From: Bryobacterales bacterium
Lineage (GTDB): Bacteria > Acidobacteriota > Terriglobia > Bryobacterales > Bryobacteraceae
Reading direction: 5' to 3'
Assembly (NCBI GenBank): GCA_003166865.1
Contig: PMUP01000059.1
Span: 8,523 to 64,065 of the forward strand
Length of the DNA: 55,543 nt
The notes under the pieces were generated by a model, which was not told the DNA's origin, did not search any database, and saw nothing but the letters and a program-made list of their open reading frames with translations. This document shows positions 1 through 9,960 of the stretch, piece after piece; the stretch's first letter is position 1, and each line of letters begins with the position of its first letter. A program made the translations under genes and the position numbers.

Positions 1-118
1 GAAAAAACGCGCGCCCGCTGCCGCAATCCAATTCCTTGTTTGCGTCTCGGGCGATATGTTCGGTTCGACTGGAATGCCGTGATAACATGGCTTACAGCGG
101 CATCGACCCAAGAACAAA

Positions 119-1255
119 ATGCAGCGAGGACAAGTCTTCCGGCGAAACGGAAGCTGGTACGTTAGGTACTATCAAAACGAGATCGAGGACGGCGCCCCAG
201 TGCGCCGCCGCGTCTGCGCGCGGCTGGCCCGCTATTGCGACGACTACAGGTCGAAGAAGGACGTGCTCCCGCTCGTCGATGAACTCCTCTTCCCCGTCAA
301 CAGCGGGGCGGCGCAGCCCGAAAGCTCGCTGACGCTGGCAGAGTTCTTCGAAAAGCGATACCGGCCCGCGCGCGAGAAGAAGCTGCGTCCGAGCACGCTC
401 AACAGCCATCGCGACGTTTTCACAAGGCACATCAAGGACAGTATCGGCGGGATTCGCATGCGCGATTTCCACACGAAGGACGCGCAGCACTTCTTCGACG
501 CCTTGACTGAGGACAAGCCGGATCTCTCCCATTCGTCGCTCTTGCGGATGAAGGCAATCCTGTCCGCCGTCTTCACCTTTGCACGGCAAGAGGATGTGCT
601 TCGCGGCGCGAATCCGATCCAGGGGGTCAAGGCCGAGGGCCGGCGGTACAAGCCGGAGCGGATCGCCTACAAGCTGGAAGATATTCAGGCGATGCTGTCG
701 AAGCTTGTGGAACCGGGCCGAACGGTCGTCACCGTCGCGGCCTTCACAGGCCTTCGCGCTTCCGAAATTCGCGGGCTCCGCTGGGAAGATTACACGGGCG
801 ACGAAATCCGTGTCGTCCGCAGCGTATGGCGCACCCATGTGGGGCCGACCAAGACCGAACAGAGCGGCGAGAACCCGGTGCCGGTGATCCCGATCCTCCG
901 GCGCGCGCTCGAACAGCATCGCAAACGCAATCCGGGCGATGGATATATTTTCGCCGGTGAGAAGCGGGGCGATCCGCTGAACCTCGACAATTTGTCGCGC
1001 CGCATCCTGAGCAAGAAGCTCGGGGCGGCATGGAAAGGCTGGCATGGTTTCCGCAGAGGTCTCGGCACGAATCTCTATCGTCTAGGCGTGCCGCCGAAGG
1101 TCATTCAGGAGATCCTGCGCCACGCGAACGTGGCCACGACCGAGACGCATTATATCGTCGTCGATCGCAGCGAAACCAAGAGCGCGATGAAGAAACTTGA
1201 AAAGGCAGTAGGCAAGGAATGGGCAAAAGCAAAACGCCGCGCTTCCGCTAAGTAG
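119..1255 (+). CDS. Tyrosine site-specific recombinase (phage/island integrase)
   Basis: A 378-residue tyrosine recombinase, predicted to carry out strand exchange between attachment sites of an integrated element. The N-terminal region (residues about 1-60) has a GSWYVRYY-type arm-binding segment. A SAM-like core-binding domain follows at about 70-170 and the catalytic domain at about 180-360. The catalytic set is complete: R213 in GLRASEIRGL, H309 and R312 in HGFRR, H335 in LRHANV and the nucleophile Y345 in TETHY. It ends 18 bp before a tRNA-Lys gene, the classic position for an island integrase, so that tRNA is its likely target (inference). The length is normal and no frameshift is seen, so it is probably functional. 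The start at 119 gives the full N-terminal arm domain. The family is certain; the identity of the mobile element is unknown. Confidence 0.93.
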   Translation: MQRGQVFRRNGSWYVRYYQNEIEDGAPVRRRVCARLARYCDDYRSKKDVLPLVDELLFPVNSGAAQPESSLTLAEFFEKRYRPAREKKLRPSTLNSHRDVFTRHIKDSIGGIRMRDFHTKDAQHFFDALTEDKPDLSHSSLLRMKAILSAVFTFARQEDVLRGANPIQGVKAEGRRYKPERIAYKLEDIQAMLSKLVEPGRTVVTVAAFTGLRASEIRGLRWEDYTGDEIRVVRSVWRTHVGPTKTEQSGENPVPVIPILRRALEQHRKRNPGDGYIFAGEKRGDPLNLDNLSRRILSKKLGAAWKGWHGFRRGLGTNLYRLGVPPKVIQEILRHANVATTETHYIVVDRSETKSAMKKLEKAVGKEWAKAKRRASAK

Positions 1256-1273
1256 TTTTCGATTGAATCACAT

Positions 1274-1349
1274 GGGCCGGTAGCTCAGTTGGTAGAGCAT
1301 CGCACTTTTAATGCGGTGGTCGCGGGTTCGAGCCCCGCCCGGCTCACCA
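1274..1349 (+). tRNA. tRNA-Lys (anticodon TTT), CCA encoded
   Basis: A 76-nt cloverleaf can be folded by eye. The acceptor stem GGGCCGG pairs with CCGGCTC (one G-U). The D arm is GCTC-AGTTGGTA-GAGC. The anticodon arm TCGCA-CTTTTAA-TGCGG carries TTT at positions 34-36. The T arm is GCGGG-TTCGAGC-CCCGC, followed by discriminator A and a genomic CCA. It lies directly after the intact integrase and directly before a decayed integrase on the opposite strand, so its 3' end is a probable attB. I did not find a second copy of the tRNA 3' end elsewhere in the window. Confidence 0.97.
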
Positions 1350-1351
1350 AA

Positions 1352-1743
1352 CTAAGCCGCGTGTATTCCGTCGGTTGGGGGCCTCGCCCTTTTCGTGTCG
1401 CGGATATGTCGCTGGCATTTGCAAACCCCCTCCCTGATTTGCGTCCATGGCGCCGCGCAGCGTTTCTCGTTGCGCGATGGGGTCGTTGCGCCAAGCTCGC
1501 ATGAGATCGGTTTCGAGTTGCGCCTGGCGCGCCTGCACCCATGGAGCGTAGTGACGCTCCGTGATTTTGACTGATGAATGCCCAAGCAGCACTGAGACGC
1601 GCTCGATCGGCACACCTTCCAGGAGTACGGAATCGATGTGGATGCCCTCCTTGCACTTCAGCGATCTTGCACAGCCGGCGAAAGGTGCGCCGCCAGTTAC
1701 CAGCGAGCGTCTCCTTCCAACCGACGCCAGTCCAGAACCAGTA
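1352..1743 (-). pseudogene. Decayed tyrosine integrase, C-terminal remnant
   Basis: Minus-strand reading shows the C-terminal half of another tyrosine recombinase in two frames. One frame (from about 1743 down to 1630) reads WRRTFRRLCKIAEV then GGHPHRFR, which carries the His-x-x-Arg motif. The other frame continues VPIERVSVLLGHSSVKITERHY, with the last catalytic His and the Tyr. A short deletion, which removed the usual DTFAVE-like stretch after HRFR, explains the frame change. The upstream end is cut by the terminal inverted repeat of the IS3-family element at 1744. The remnant abuts the 3' end of tRNA-Lys, so the tRNA has probably been used by more than one integrating element. Family assignment is confident from motifs; it cannot be functional. 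Confidence 0.85.
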
Positions 1744-1780
1744 TGGAGTGGTCCCCAAAACTGAGACGGCCAGTTAAGAC
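1744..1780 (+). repeat. IS3-element left terminal inverted repeat
   Basis: These 37 bp match the right end (3167-3203, minus strand) at roughly three quarters of positions, with a shared outer TG..GTGG and a shared inner AGTTAAGAC. It cuts the minus-strand integrase remnant. Confidence 0.75.
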
Positions 1781-1809
1781 TCAAAATCCATTCAAAGGAG
1801 AATTGAGTC

Positions 1810-2154
1810 ATGGGCTTGTCGAGAAGGATGTTCACCAAGGAGTTCAAGCTGGCCGCGGTGCGGCGGCTGGAAGAGGGCGTTCCGATTGGAGAGGTGGCGC
1901 GTGGGTTGGAAGTGAATCCGAACGTGCTGCATCGCTGGTGGCGTGAGTTTCGTCAGGGGCCAGGCAATGTGTTCCCCGGTAACGGGAAGCAGCGCTGGAG
2001 CGAAGGCAAGATCGCGGAACTGGAACGTAAGATCGGCCAGCAGACGCTGGAGCTCGATTTTTTGAAGGGGTGCTTGCAGCGCATCGAGGAACAGCGGATG
2101 CTGCAGACGGTGACTGGAAATCCGCCGTCTACCGGAAAATCGAGGAAGAAGTGA
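1810..2154 (+). CDS. IS3-family transposase OrfA (HTH protein)
   Basis: A 114-residue OrfA. It begins with the family-typical start MGLSRRMFTKEFKLAAVRRL and an HTH of the transposase_8 type (GVPIGEVARGLEVNPNVLHRWWREF, residues about 23-47). A leucine-rich coiled segment follows (ELERKIGQQTLELDFLKG, about 70-90), which normally mediates assembly with OrfB. An AAAGGAGAATTGAGTC ribosome-binding region precedes the ATG. In this family OrfA and OrfB are joined by programmed -1 frameshifting; here the orfB that follows is broken. OrfA itself looks complete and could still bind the IS ends. Confidence 0.88.
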   Translation: MGLSRRMFTKEFKLAAVRRLEEGVPIGEVARGLEVNPNVLHRWWREFRQGPGNVFPGNGKQRWSEGKIAELERKIGQQTLELDFLKGCLQRIEEQRMLQTVTGNPPSTGKSRKK

Positions 2155-3277
2155 AGGCCGACCGGGGACTGACGGTCGAGCGGATGCTGGAGTTGGGCCG
2201 CGCGTCGCCCTCGATATGCCCAGCTACGGCCGGCGGCGGATCACCGCCGAGCTGCGGCGCCGCGGTTGGACCGTGAATCCGAAGCGGGTCTACCGGCTCA
2301 TGGGTGAAGACAATCTGCTGTGCGTACGGCGGCGGAAGTTCATGGTCACGACGGATTCCAACCACACCCGCAAGGTCTATCCGAACCTGGCACGCCACAT
2401 GGTGCTGACCGGTATGGATCAGCTCTGGCGGGCTGATATTACCTACATCCGGCTGCGCGAGGAGTTCGTATTCCTGGCTGTGATCCTGGACGCCTACTCG
2501 CGCCGTGTGATCGGCTGGGCTCTGGACCGCACTCTGGAGGACTCGCTCACGCTAGCCGCTCTGCGCATGACGCTCTCGCGTCGCATGGTGCAGCCCGGCC
2601 TGGTGCATCACTCTGATCGCGGATCTCAATATGCCAGCAGCGACTACACCGATCTACTGAAAGCCAACGGCATAGAAATCAGCATGTCGCGCAAAGGAAA
2701 TCCGTGGGATAACGCGGCCTGCGAGTCATTCATGAAGACGCTGAAGTACGAAGAGGTGCATCGCAATGAATACCGCGACCTGGCGGAAGCGCGCGCTTCG
2801 ATTGCTGAGTTTCTGGACAAAATCTACAACCACAAGCGCCTTCACTCTGCGCTCGGTTACCTGCCACCTGCCGAGTTCGAAGCCAATCACGCGACGATCG
2901 CCAAAAAAGGATGCCGCTGCGCGGCAGTTTTCTTTATGAGTTTGTCCAGGCATCCGGAAATCTATCGTCCGATGTGGTTCTCTTGCTGGCGAAGCTTGGG
3001 GGCGACTACGGCTGCCGCCCCCACCCATCGTCTCGATGACTTTCCAGCCGGCTATTCCTCGGCGAGTTGCTCTCCAGCAGAGCCCGCCTCCGCTTTACCA
3101 GCCGGGCACCAGTATGCTGTAATGTCGTCTTGCCGGTCGAGCAGTTTTCATCGAACGGCGAACTGTGTCTTAACTATTTGTCCCAGCTCGGGGGGCCACC
3201 GCATACAGCCTCCAGAGTCGGTCCGAGCGCTATCGTCTCAGGTCGTGAGATGGGGCCGAAAGTACGGGGCTCACTAA
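2100..3277 (+). pseudogene. IS3-family transposase OrfB, internally deleted
   Basis: The DDE integrase-core protein is split between two frames. The first part (KIEEEVKADRGLTVERMLELGRAS, to about 2205) is in a different frame from the main body, which starts PSYGRRRITAELRRRGW near 2216. Intact relatives have about 30 residues between these parts, so a deletion plus frame change has removed the linker. The catalytic triad is present downstream: D in WRADITYI, D in HHSDRGSQY and E in NAACESFMKTLKYEE. The 3' end has also lost its normal stop: the open frame runs through an IS 3' tail (SLSRHPEIYR, common in related IS copies) and past the right inverted repeat. It would give no active transposase. 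Confidence 0.85.
3167..3203 (-). repeat. IS3-element right terminal inverted repeat
   Basis: Reverse complement of the left end at 1744-1780, with the inner AGTTAAGAC shared exactly. It defines the right boundary of the element. The following 3204-3472 stretch holds no recognisable gene; it is the 5' region of the radical-SAM gene. Confidence 0.72.
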
Positions 3278-3472
3278 GAATGCCGTGCCTCAACTACGGT
3301 TTCAGCGCAGGTGAATTCAACTTCCGTTTTCGGAGCGACCTTTGCCAGATCTCTGAATTCGCAAGAACGTCAAGACTGGTTTGCCTTTGAAACTTTCAGA
3401 TTTTGAAGACTCACCGCCGTGTGCGAAGGCGTCCCTGCTGGTAAACTGGTTTGATTTCACCACGCGCGAACA

Positions 3473-5017
3473 ATGAGCATCCACCTCGTTAATCCAAGCG
3501 ATACCTCCTTCGGAACTGCAGTCATCACCCCACGATGGCTTTATGTCCTGGCCGCAGCGACCGCTCAGTCGTTCGGGGATCCCGAAATCTGCGATGAGAC
3601 TCTGGAACACCTGGATCTGGAACGCGTTCAGCGAGGCGACGTCGTGGGCATTGGCATTCACACCGGCAACGCCTTACGAGGATACGAAGTGGGCCGCGCT
3701 GCACGCGAGCGGGGCGCCTGGGTTGTGTTCGGGGGAATCCATTCCACACTTTATCCAGAGGAGCCGTTTGAGCAAGGCGGCGCACATGTGGTGGTAAAGG
3801 GGGATGGCGACATCGTCTGGAACCGCGTTCTCGGTGACTGCGCCGCCAGCGTTCCGCAACGCATCTATAACGGCGGAAAAGTAGAACCGGCTGACCTCAA
3901 GCAGGCTCGGTGGGATCTGCTACCGGCTAACAGCTATATGTGGGCATCTGTGCAGACGGTGCGGGGATGCGCCAAACACTGCTCGTTTTGTTCGGTATGG
4001 CGCACGGATGGACAACGCCCCCGGCAGCGCGCGACCGACAGCGTCATTGAGGAAATTGTAGAGCTGCGCCGCCGCGGTTTCAGCTTCATCGCTTTGGCGG
4101 ACGACAATTTTTATCCTGTCACGCTCACAGACATCCAACTTGCAAAGCGACAGAACAACCAGGCAAGGGTCGATCAGCTTGAGGCCATGCGCAAGGAGCG
4201 CTTCGAGCTCATGGAGAGGCTGTCGGAGCTGCCCAAGGACATGACCTTCTTCACGCAGATCACCATGGAGGCCGCGGAAGACACCGGGTTCTTGGATGCC
4301 ATGAAGAAAGCCCGGATCAAGGGCGCGCTGGTGGGTGTGGAAGCCGTTACCGCCGAAGGCTTGAAATCGGTCTACAAGGATTTCAACTTGTCTGGCGACG
4401 ATCTGGTAAAACAGCTCAGGACGTTTTCCGAGCACGGCGTGCATGTTCTTGGTTCGTTCATCTTCGGCCTGCCCACCGATCGCCCCGACACGTTTGACGC
4501 CACACATGATCTTGCCCAAAGGGCCGGTCTCACTTTCGCGCAGTTCGTCATGCTGACGCCGTTTCCGGGCACCGTCGACTTTGAGAAATGGGAGAAGGCG
4601 CAGGCCGACGATGTGGCCAAGGTGGATGGCATTCCCTTGACCCGCTACTGGCTCATTCCCGCGTACAAACGGCCGAAGATGTTCATGCCGCATCCCAGCA
4701 TGAGTTCCGAGGAGATGCGAGCGCGCACCCAGCGCGTGTGGGACCGTTTCTATAGCCTGGGTTCCGTTTGGAAGCGGTCGCGCTGTACGCCCAATCTGCG
4801 TGCGCGACTCGCCTTCGTCTTTATCTCGAAACTATACCGTCAGATGTATGCAAGCTCCGGTATCACTACAGATAGCGCCCGCCGGAATCGGGCCGGCGCC
4901 TGGGCCCGCTGGCTTGCGATCCCCTGCCGTAAGCTCTTCCAAGCTCGTCCCATGCCGGAACTGCAAATCCCGCGCCCGAAAATTACGGCGCAGGACTTGT
5001 TCCAGGTAATCCAATAA
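3473..5017 (+). CDS. B12-binding-domain radical SAM protein
   Basis: A 514-residue protein. The N-terminal half (residues about 1-140) resembles a cobalamin-binding Rossmann domain, as shown by VVGIGIHTGN and WVVFGGIHSTLYPEE followed by VKGDGD. The radical-SAM core follows, with the [4Fe-4S] ligands C166, C170 and C173 in RGCAKHCSFCSVWR and a GVEAVTAEGL strand typical of the barrel. The C-terminal about 130 residues are basic and family-specific. Members of this family methylate or rearrange unreactive carbon or phosphorus centres using SAM and often cobalamin; the substrate cannot be told here. The gene stands alone between an IS3 element and mobile-element debris, with no biosynthetic neighbours. 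It is intact and cytoplasmic by sequence. Confidence 0.88.
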   Translation: MSIHLVNPSDTSFGTAVITPRWLYVLAAATAQSFGDPEICDETLEHLDLERVQRGDVVGIGIHTGNALRGYEVGRAARERGAWVVFGGIHSTLYPEEPFEQGGAHVVVKGDGDIVWNRVLGDCAASVPQRIYNGGKVEPADLKQARWDLLPANSYMWASVQTVRGCAKHCSFCSVWRTDGQRPRQRATDSVIEEIVELRRRGFSFIALADDNFYPVTLTDIQLAKRQNNQARVDQLEAMRKERFELMERLSELPKDMTFFTQITMEAAEDTGFLDAMKKARIKGALVGVEAVTAEGLKSVYKDFNLSGDDLVKQLRTFSEHGVHVLGSFIFGLPTDRPDTFDATHDLAQRAGLTFAQFVMLTPFPGTVDFEKWEKAQADDVAKVDGIPLTRYWLIPAYKRPKMFMPHPSMSSEEMRARTQRVWDRFYSLGSVWKRSRCTPNLRARLAFVFISKLYRQMYASSGITTDSARRNRAGAWARWLAIPCRKLFQARPMPELQIPRPKITAQDLFQVIQ

Positions 5018-5377
5018 AGTCTCGCGGCCCGGTACTGTCGCTGAGAAGATTCCTCGCGCTCGGCAATCTGGAAAGCCTTCATTCAACGCGCTGCAAAACC
5101 AAGGTTCTTCGCAGGCTCCGCTTATCGGGGAACTAATTTAAGTCGACGTGCGTACCGGGAATGTCTCGCGACCGATTCCTCGCGAGTAGTCGGCCAGCGT
5201 TTACCGATCCTGTATAACACCGGGCAGTCCTGAGAGAGCGATAGAGAAAATAGCCCGATAAGCAACATTGAACTAAGCCTTCGGCAGGTAAAGCACAAAG
5301 TTGCAGGACCGCTGAAGGGATGACGGATTCCGTCGCGTCCGGATTTGTGATGTGGTCACAACGAAAGGAGTTTTGTT
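5018..5377. other. Intergenic stretch leading into a recombinase-type IS end
   Basis: No gene is supported here. The last part (about 5300-5377) carries an AAAGGAG ribosome-binding site at 5364-5370, seven bases before the GTG at 5378. It matches the 5' leader expected ahead of an IS-associated tyrosine recombinase. Confidence 0.4.
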
Positions 5378-5462
5378 GTGAACCCACTTGGCCAACGGAT
5401 GCTGGAAGATCTCCAGATCCGCCATTATTCTCCGACCACGATCCGGCTCTATCTTCACGCTT
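5378..5462 (+). pseudogene. Tyrosine recombinase N-terminal stub (IS91-associated type)
   Basis: From the GTG at 5378 the frame reads VNPLGQRMLEDLQIRHYSPT and then TIRLYLHAS. This is the start of the SAM-like core-binding domain of the XerD-like recombinases that accompany IS91-type elements. The similarity ends abruptly near 5462, where the DarB-like helicase sequence begins in another frame. It is therefore a truncated gene with its ribosome-binding site intact but only about 28 codons left. The junction marks a deletion or recombination end. Confidence 0.7.
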
Positions 5463-8400
5463 CGTTTCCCGCTTCGGACCTCTCAATGGCAGAGAGAACG
5501 TGAAAGCGTTTGCCGATGATCCGGACTTGCCCCTTTTGGTCTCGCTCGAAGAATTTGACCCGGAGACAAAGCGGGCGACGAAGACAGCAATTTTCAATCA
5601 CCGCACGCTGGAGCGCTATCGCCCGGTGGAGCGGTTCGAAACCGCGCCGGAAGCGCTGCTGGTATCGCTGAACGAGACCGGCCAAATCACTTGGCCGCGT
5701 ATGGAATTGCTCACCGGGCGCAGTGCTTCTGAGTTACAAGACGAACTGGGATCTCTCGTCTACCGAAATCCCGAGGGCGGAGCCTGGGAGACTGCCGACC
5801 GCTACCTGAGCGGCAATGTGCGCGCGAAACTTGTCGTTGCGCAGGCTTCAGAGCAAATCGATCCCGCATATCGCAGAAATGTGGAAGCTCTCCAGGCGGT
5901 GCAGCCGAAAGATCTGGAACCGGGCGAAATCGAAGCGCGCCTCGGATCGTCGTGGATTTCACCGTCAGACATCCGCGTCTTCGTTACTGAGTTATTAGAC
6001 GTACCCCGCGCGAGCGTCAAAATCGGATACGCCGAGACCATCGCGACCTGGACCATCGAACTCGACTACGGCGCAAAGTTCGTCGTTAACAACACCACCA
6101 CTCATGGCACCGCCCGTTTCCGTGCGTCCGATCTGATCGAGCAATCGCTGAATGGCCGGACTCCCACAGCCTACGATGAGGACGCGGATGGAAACCGCAC
6201 CGTAAATCAGCCGGAGACAATCGCCGCGCGCGAAAAGCAGCAGCAGTTGAAGGGTCGCTTTCGCGATTGGGTCTGGGAAGATCGGGAACGCGCCGAGCGG
6301 CTGGCCAAGGAGTACAACTTTCGTTTCGACAACATTCGGCTCCGCGATTTCGACGGGTCGCATCTAACGTTGCCCGGAATGGTGCGCACTTCGCTACGCG
6401 ATGGGGATCTCGCTCCACATCAAAAGAATGCGGTCTGGCGCATCCTCCAGGGCGGCAGCCCCCTGTTGGCACATGTCGTTGGAGCTGGCAAGACCTGGAC
6501 CATGACCGCCGCCGCGATGGAACTCCGCCGCCTGGATCTCGCTAAGAAACCGATGTTCGTCGTGCCGAATCATCTTGTGGACCAATGGGGAGCGGAGTTT
6601 TTGAAGCTGTACCCGCAAGCGCGGCTTTTGGTCGCCGGGAAGGATCAGTTTGAGACCGGCAATCGCCAGACGGCGATGGCCCGCATTGCCACGGGAAACT
6701 ATGACGCCGTGATCGTCTCCCACCGGTCGTTCGAGTTCTTGCCCGTGTCTGACAAGTACTTCAACCGCTTTGTCGAGAAGCAATTGGCGGAACTCGATGC
6801 CGAAATCGGCTCGGTTAAGGATTCCAAAGACGACAACCGCCGCATGGTGAAAGAGCTAGAGAAAGCCAAGAAACGGCTTATGGTCAGGCTGAAGAAACGA
6901 GCGGACCGTGAATCGAAAGACCGCACGATGACATTCGAAGAACTGGGCGTCGATCAGCTTTTCGTGGACGAAGCGGACCTGCACAAGAACCTAGCGTATG
7001 TCACAAAGATGAACCGGATCGCTGGACTGCCAAACTCCGACAGTAACCGTGCCTTCGATATGTTCTTGAAGATTCGTTACCTTCAGGAGCGGAGTGATAG
7101 CCTCGGGGTTGTCTTCGCCACCGGCACACCCATTTCCAACACCCTGGCCGAGATGTATACGATGCTACGCTATCTCGGCCCAGAAATGCCCTCCGAGCGG
7201 AAGGTCGATCACTTCGATTCCTGGGCAGCCAACTTTGCGGAGGCGGTAACATCGCTGGAGCTCGCCCCGGACGGATCGGGATACCGGATGCACACCCGGT
7301 TCGCCAAATTCATCAACCTTCCCGAATTGCTTTCAGTATTCCGCACCGTGGCCGACGTGCAAACGGCAGACATGCTCAACCTCCCGCGACCCGATCTTCA
7401 AAAAAGCAGGCCGGCGATAGAAGCAGCGCCCGCCAGCCCCGAACTGAAAGCGTTCATCCGAACGTTGACGGAACGGGCCGAACGGTTAAGAAAAGAACGC
7501 GTGGACCCGTCAGTGGACAACATGCTGAAGATCACAGGCGAGGGACGAACAGCAGCACTCGACATGCGCCTCATCGATCCCCGCGCCGAGCCGGAACGGG
7601 AAACCAAGATTGATCTCGCCGTTCTCGCATTGTCGAGACTTGGCAGGTCACTCAGGCCGAGCGCTCGACTCAACTCGTCTTTAGCGACCTTTCGACGCCC
7701 GATCCGGAACGATTCAATGTTTACCACGATGTCCGATCAAAGCTTGTGAAAGCAGGCATCCCTACCCACGAGATCGCGTTTATCCACGACGCCGAGACCG
7801 ACACAGCCAAAAAGTTGCTCTTCGATGCGGTGAACGCTGGAAGGGTCCGGGTCTTGCTCGGATCTACCGAGAAGATGGGCGCCGGAACGAATGTTCAGCG
7901 ACGGCTGGTGGCACTCCATCACCTGGATGCGCCTTGGCGGCCACGCGATATTGAGCAGCGGGAAGGCCGGATCTCGCGTCGGGCAACGCGAACAAAGAAG
8001 TTCAGATCTTCCGCTACGTTACCGAAGGGTCCTTCGAGGCCTACATGTGGCAGACGCTCGAAACCAAGGCCCGCTTCATCCAGCACGTGATGCAGGGAGA
8101 AACTTCGGTCCGCTCGGCGGAGGACTTGGAGAGCGGCGCGCTCACCTACGCGGAGATTAAGGCAATCGCCTCCGGCAATCCTGCCGTAGTTGAAACAATC
8201 AAGATCGACACCGAGATTCGAAAGCTCGATCAGTTACGCGCCGTTCACGCCAATCAGCAGCGCCACATCCGTTGGGAGATTCGCGACCTGCCGCGCCAGA
8301 TCGCGGGAGCGAAACAGCACCTGGTTCATGTTGAAGCTGACATTGCAACCAGAAATGCGAACGACTCTGACGAGTTCCGACTCACGGTGGGTAATCGTGT

Positions 8401-9196
8401 TTTCTCCGGCAAAGGTGCGCGGGAGGCCGCAGCCAACGCTCTGGCGGTAGCGATACTCTCTTGGCGCGATGATCAAACGATGCAGACGCGCGGTGCGTTC
8501 CGGGGCTTCGAGATATTCACCAAGGGGAAGAGCGGCGGATTTGGTTTGGATCAAGGCGACGAACGTGTCCCGCAGCTTTTTGTTCGGCGACACGCAACGT
8601 ATTCAGCGAACCTGAATCCCACGAACCCCGCTGGCACCGTGCAGAGCATTGAGCACGCCCTGAGGAATTTGGACAAGCTTGCCGCCGAGCAGCAAAGTCG
8701 GCTGATACGGATCGAGAAAGAACTGGCTGACTACCAGTCGCAAGCGGAACGGCCCTTTGAGCACGAGGAGCGGTTGAAGCAACTGCTCGGCCGGCAATCT
8801 GAGCTTAATTCTCTTCCTTGATCTTGACAAAGGCGATCAGCAAGGAGCCGACTCGGCCCCCGACCCAAGGAAGAACTGGATATGGCGCGGAGCGGACCTG
8901 CATCGCTACGAGGCCGCGATGAGGTAGCGAAAATGGCCGAAGTATACATGCGTGCATCGGGAACCGCCATTCGAGAAATTTCTATCACCCAGCGCACACC
9001 GCCGCTGACAGGTTCGGTCACCGGCAGGACGGCTGCCAAGGATGAGGCTCACATCGCCGTTGCCACTGCTGCGAACAGCTTTATAGTCGTAGAGGCGAAT
9101 CCGCTGGGCTGCGAGGTACAAATCGGCGAACGACTATCTCTGCGTTTTCATCAAGGTCGTGCATCGATCGATAACCGACATGATCTAGGAAGATGA
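5463..9196 (+). pseudogene. DarB-like helicase (methylase-helicase C-terminal part), frameshifted
   Basis: This is the remains of a very large SNF2-type helicase of the phage P1 DarB/plasmid antirestriction kind, which normally carries an N-terminal adenine methylase. The methylase part is missing. The helicase part shows Walker A HVVGAGKTWT (about 6472-6501), the acidic LFVDEADLHKNLAYV box and FATGTPISNT. After a frameshift near 7630 comes STEKMGAGTNVQRRL with DAPWRPRDIEQREGR. After a second near 7975 come GNANKEVQIFRYVTEGSFEA and a long coiled tail. After a third near 8815 come LDLDKGDQQGADSAPD and, after a further shift near 8870, a tail ending in LSLRFHQGRASIDNRHDLGR. At least four frame changes make it a pseudogene. 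It indicates past residence of a plasmid or ICE. Confidence 0.82.
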
Positions 9197-9313
9197 CTAG
9201 CGGGTATTCAGGCAGCAGAACAGACTCGAAGTTGGTAGTCGGGACGCTGCTTTTAGACAGATACTTTCTCGCCACCGCTGCCGTTTGGTTCGGCATGCAG
9301 GACCTCGGGTCGA

Positions 9314-9502
9314 TCAAGGTTGACGAGCAGTCAGCGCTTTCTCAGAAGGGATCTGCGACGCGTCCCAACCGCCGCCGAGCGCTTCGATCAACTGGACGCT
9401 TGCAATCATTTCTTGCATTCGAAAATTCACCGTTGCTTGCTGGTCGTTCAACAATGCGGTTTGCGCGGTGATCACATTTAAGTAGGGATCGATGCCAGTC
9501 AT
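9314..9502 (-). pseudogene. NodT-type RND efflux outer-membrane protein, C-terminal remnant
   Basis: Minus-strand reading gives TGIDPYLNVITAQTALLNDQ, then QEMIASVQLIEALGGGWDAS. This is the conserved last helix region of NodT/OprM-like outer-membrane factors. Only about 60 codons remain, and no efflux pump genes are next to it. It is a fragment brought in or left behind within the island debris. Confidence 0.8.
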
Positions 9503-9960
9503 TTAAGAAAATCCCGTCAGAATGCAATCGTCATAGGCGACCCACGTTTACCTTCCCAACTGGGTTCGTTGAGGTCAGTGAATTTACCGTTCAGAACTAT
9601 CCGCGCGAATACGCACCCCTGGCCTCACTCTTGGAGAAAACTGGTTTCTCCGCGGATCGGGTCTACCCGACCAAAGGCAGCGAGCTTGAAAAGACGATCA
9701 AGGCTAAGGGTAAGAAGTGGCTCAAGGTGTTGTCTTCTTATCGGAGCTGTACGCGCTCATCTTGTGCTGCCTCGTCAACGAGGATCAAGTCCCAATGGCT
9801 GCGGAGGAGGCTCTCCTTGGCATCTTCAATTCGAGAGGTCCATGAAATCGACGTTCACAGCGTGTTTTATGGCTCTTGATCTAACCTTCAGCAGCGCATG
9901 GAAAATAGCAGGAACGAGCCCTTTAACGGACACATTTCATCCTGCCCACTCCAAAACAGG
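9503..9960. other. Mobile-element debris with one unidentified coding fragment
   Basis: On the plus strand, about 9542-9735 reads in one frame FVEVSEFTVQNYPREYAPLA then SLLEKTGFSADRVYPTKGSE. This has protein-like composition but no start and soon degrades. I do not recognise the family. The remainder to 9960 shows no gene. Confidence 0.35.

Larger units (their letters stand above)
1744..3203 (+). mobile_element. IS3-family insertion sequence (about 1.46 kb, damaged)
   Basis: The element is bounded by imperfect inverted repeats of about 37 bp. The left end begins TGGAGTGGTCCCCAAAACTG, and the right end read on the minus strand begins TGCGGTGGCCCCCCGAGCTG; both end in AGTTAAGAC. Between them lie orfA and orfB of an IS3-type transposase. 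It sits inside the decayed integrase. No convincing target-site duplication is visible at the two ends, and the right flank does not resume the integrase, so the site has been rearranged since insertion. OrfB carries an internal deletion, so this copy is probably unable to move by itself. Confidence 0.85.
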
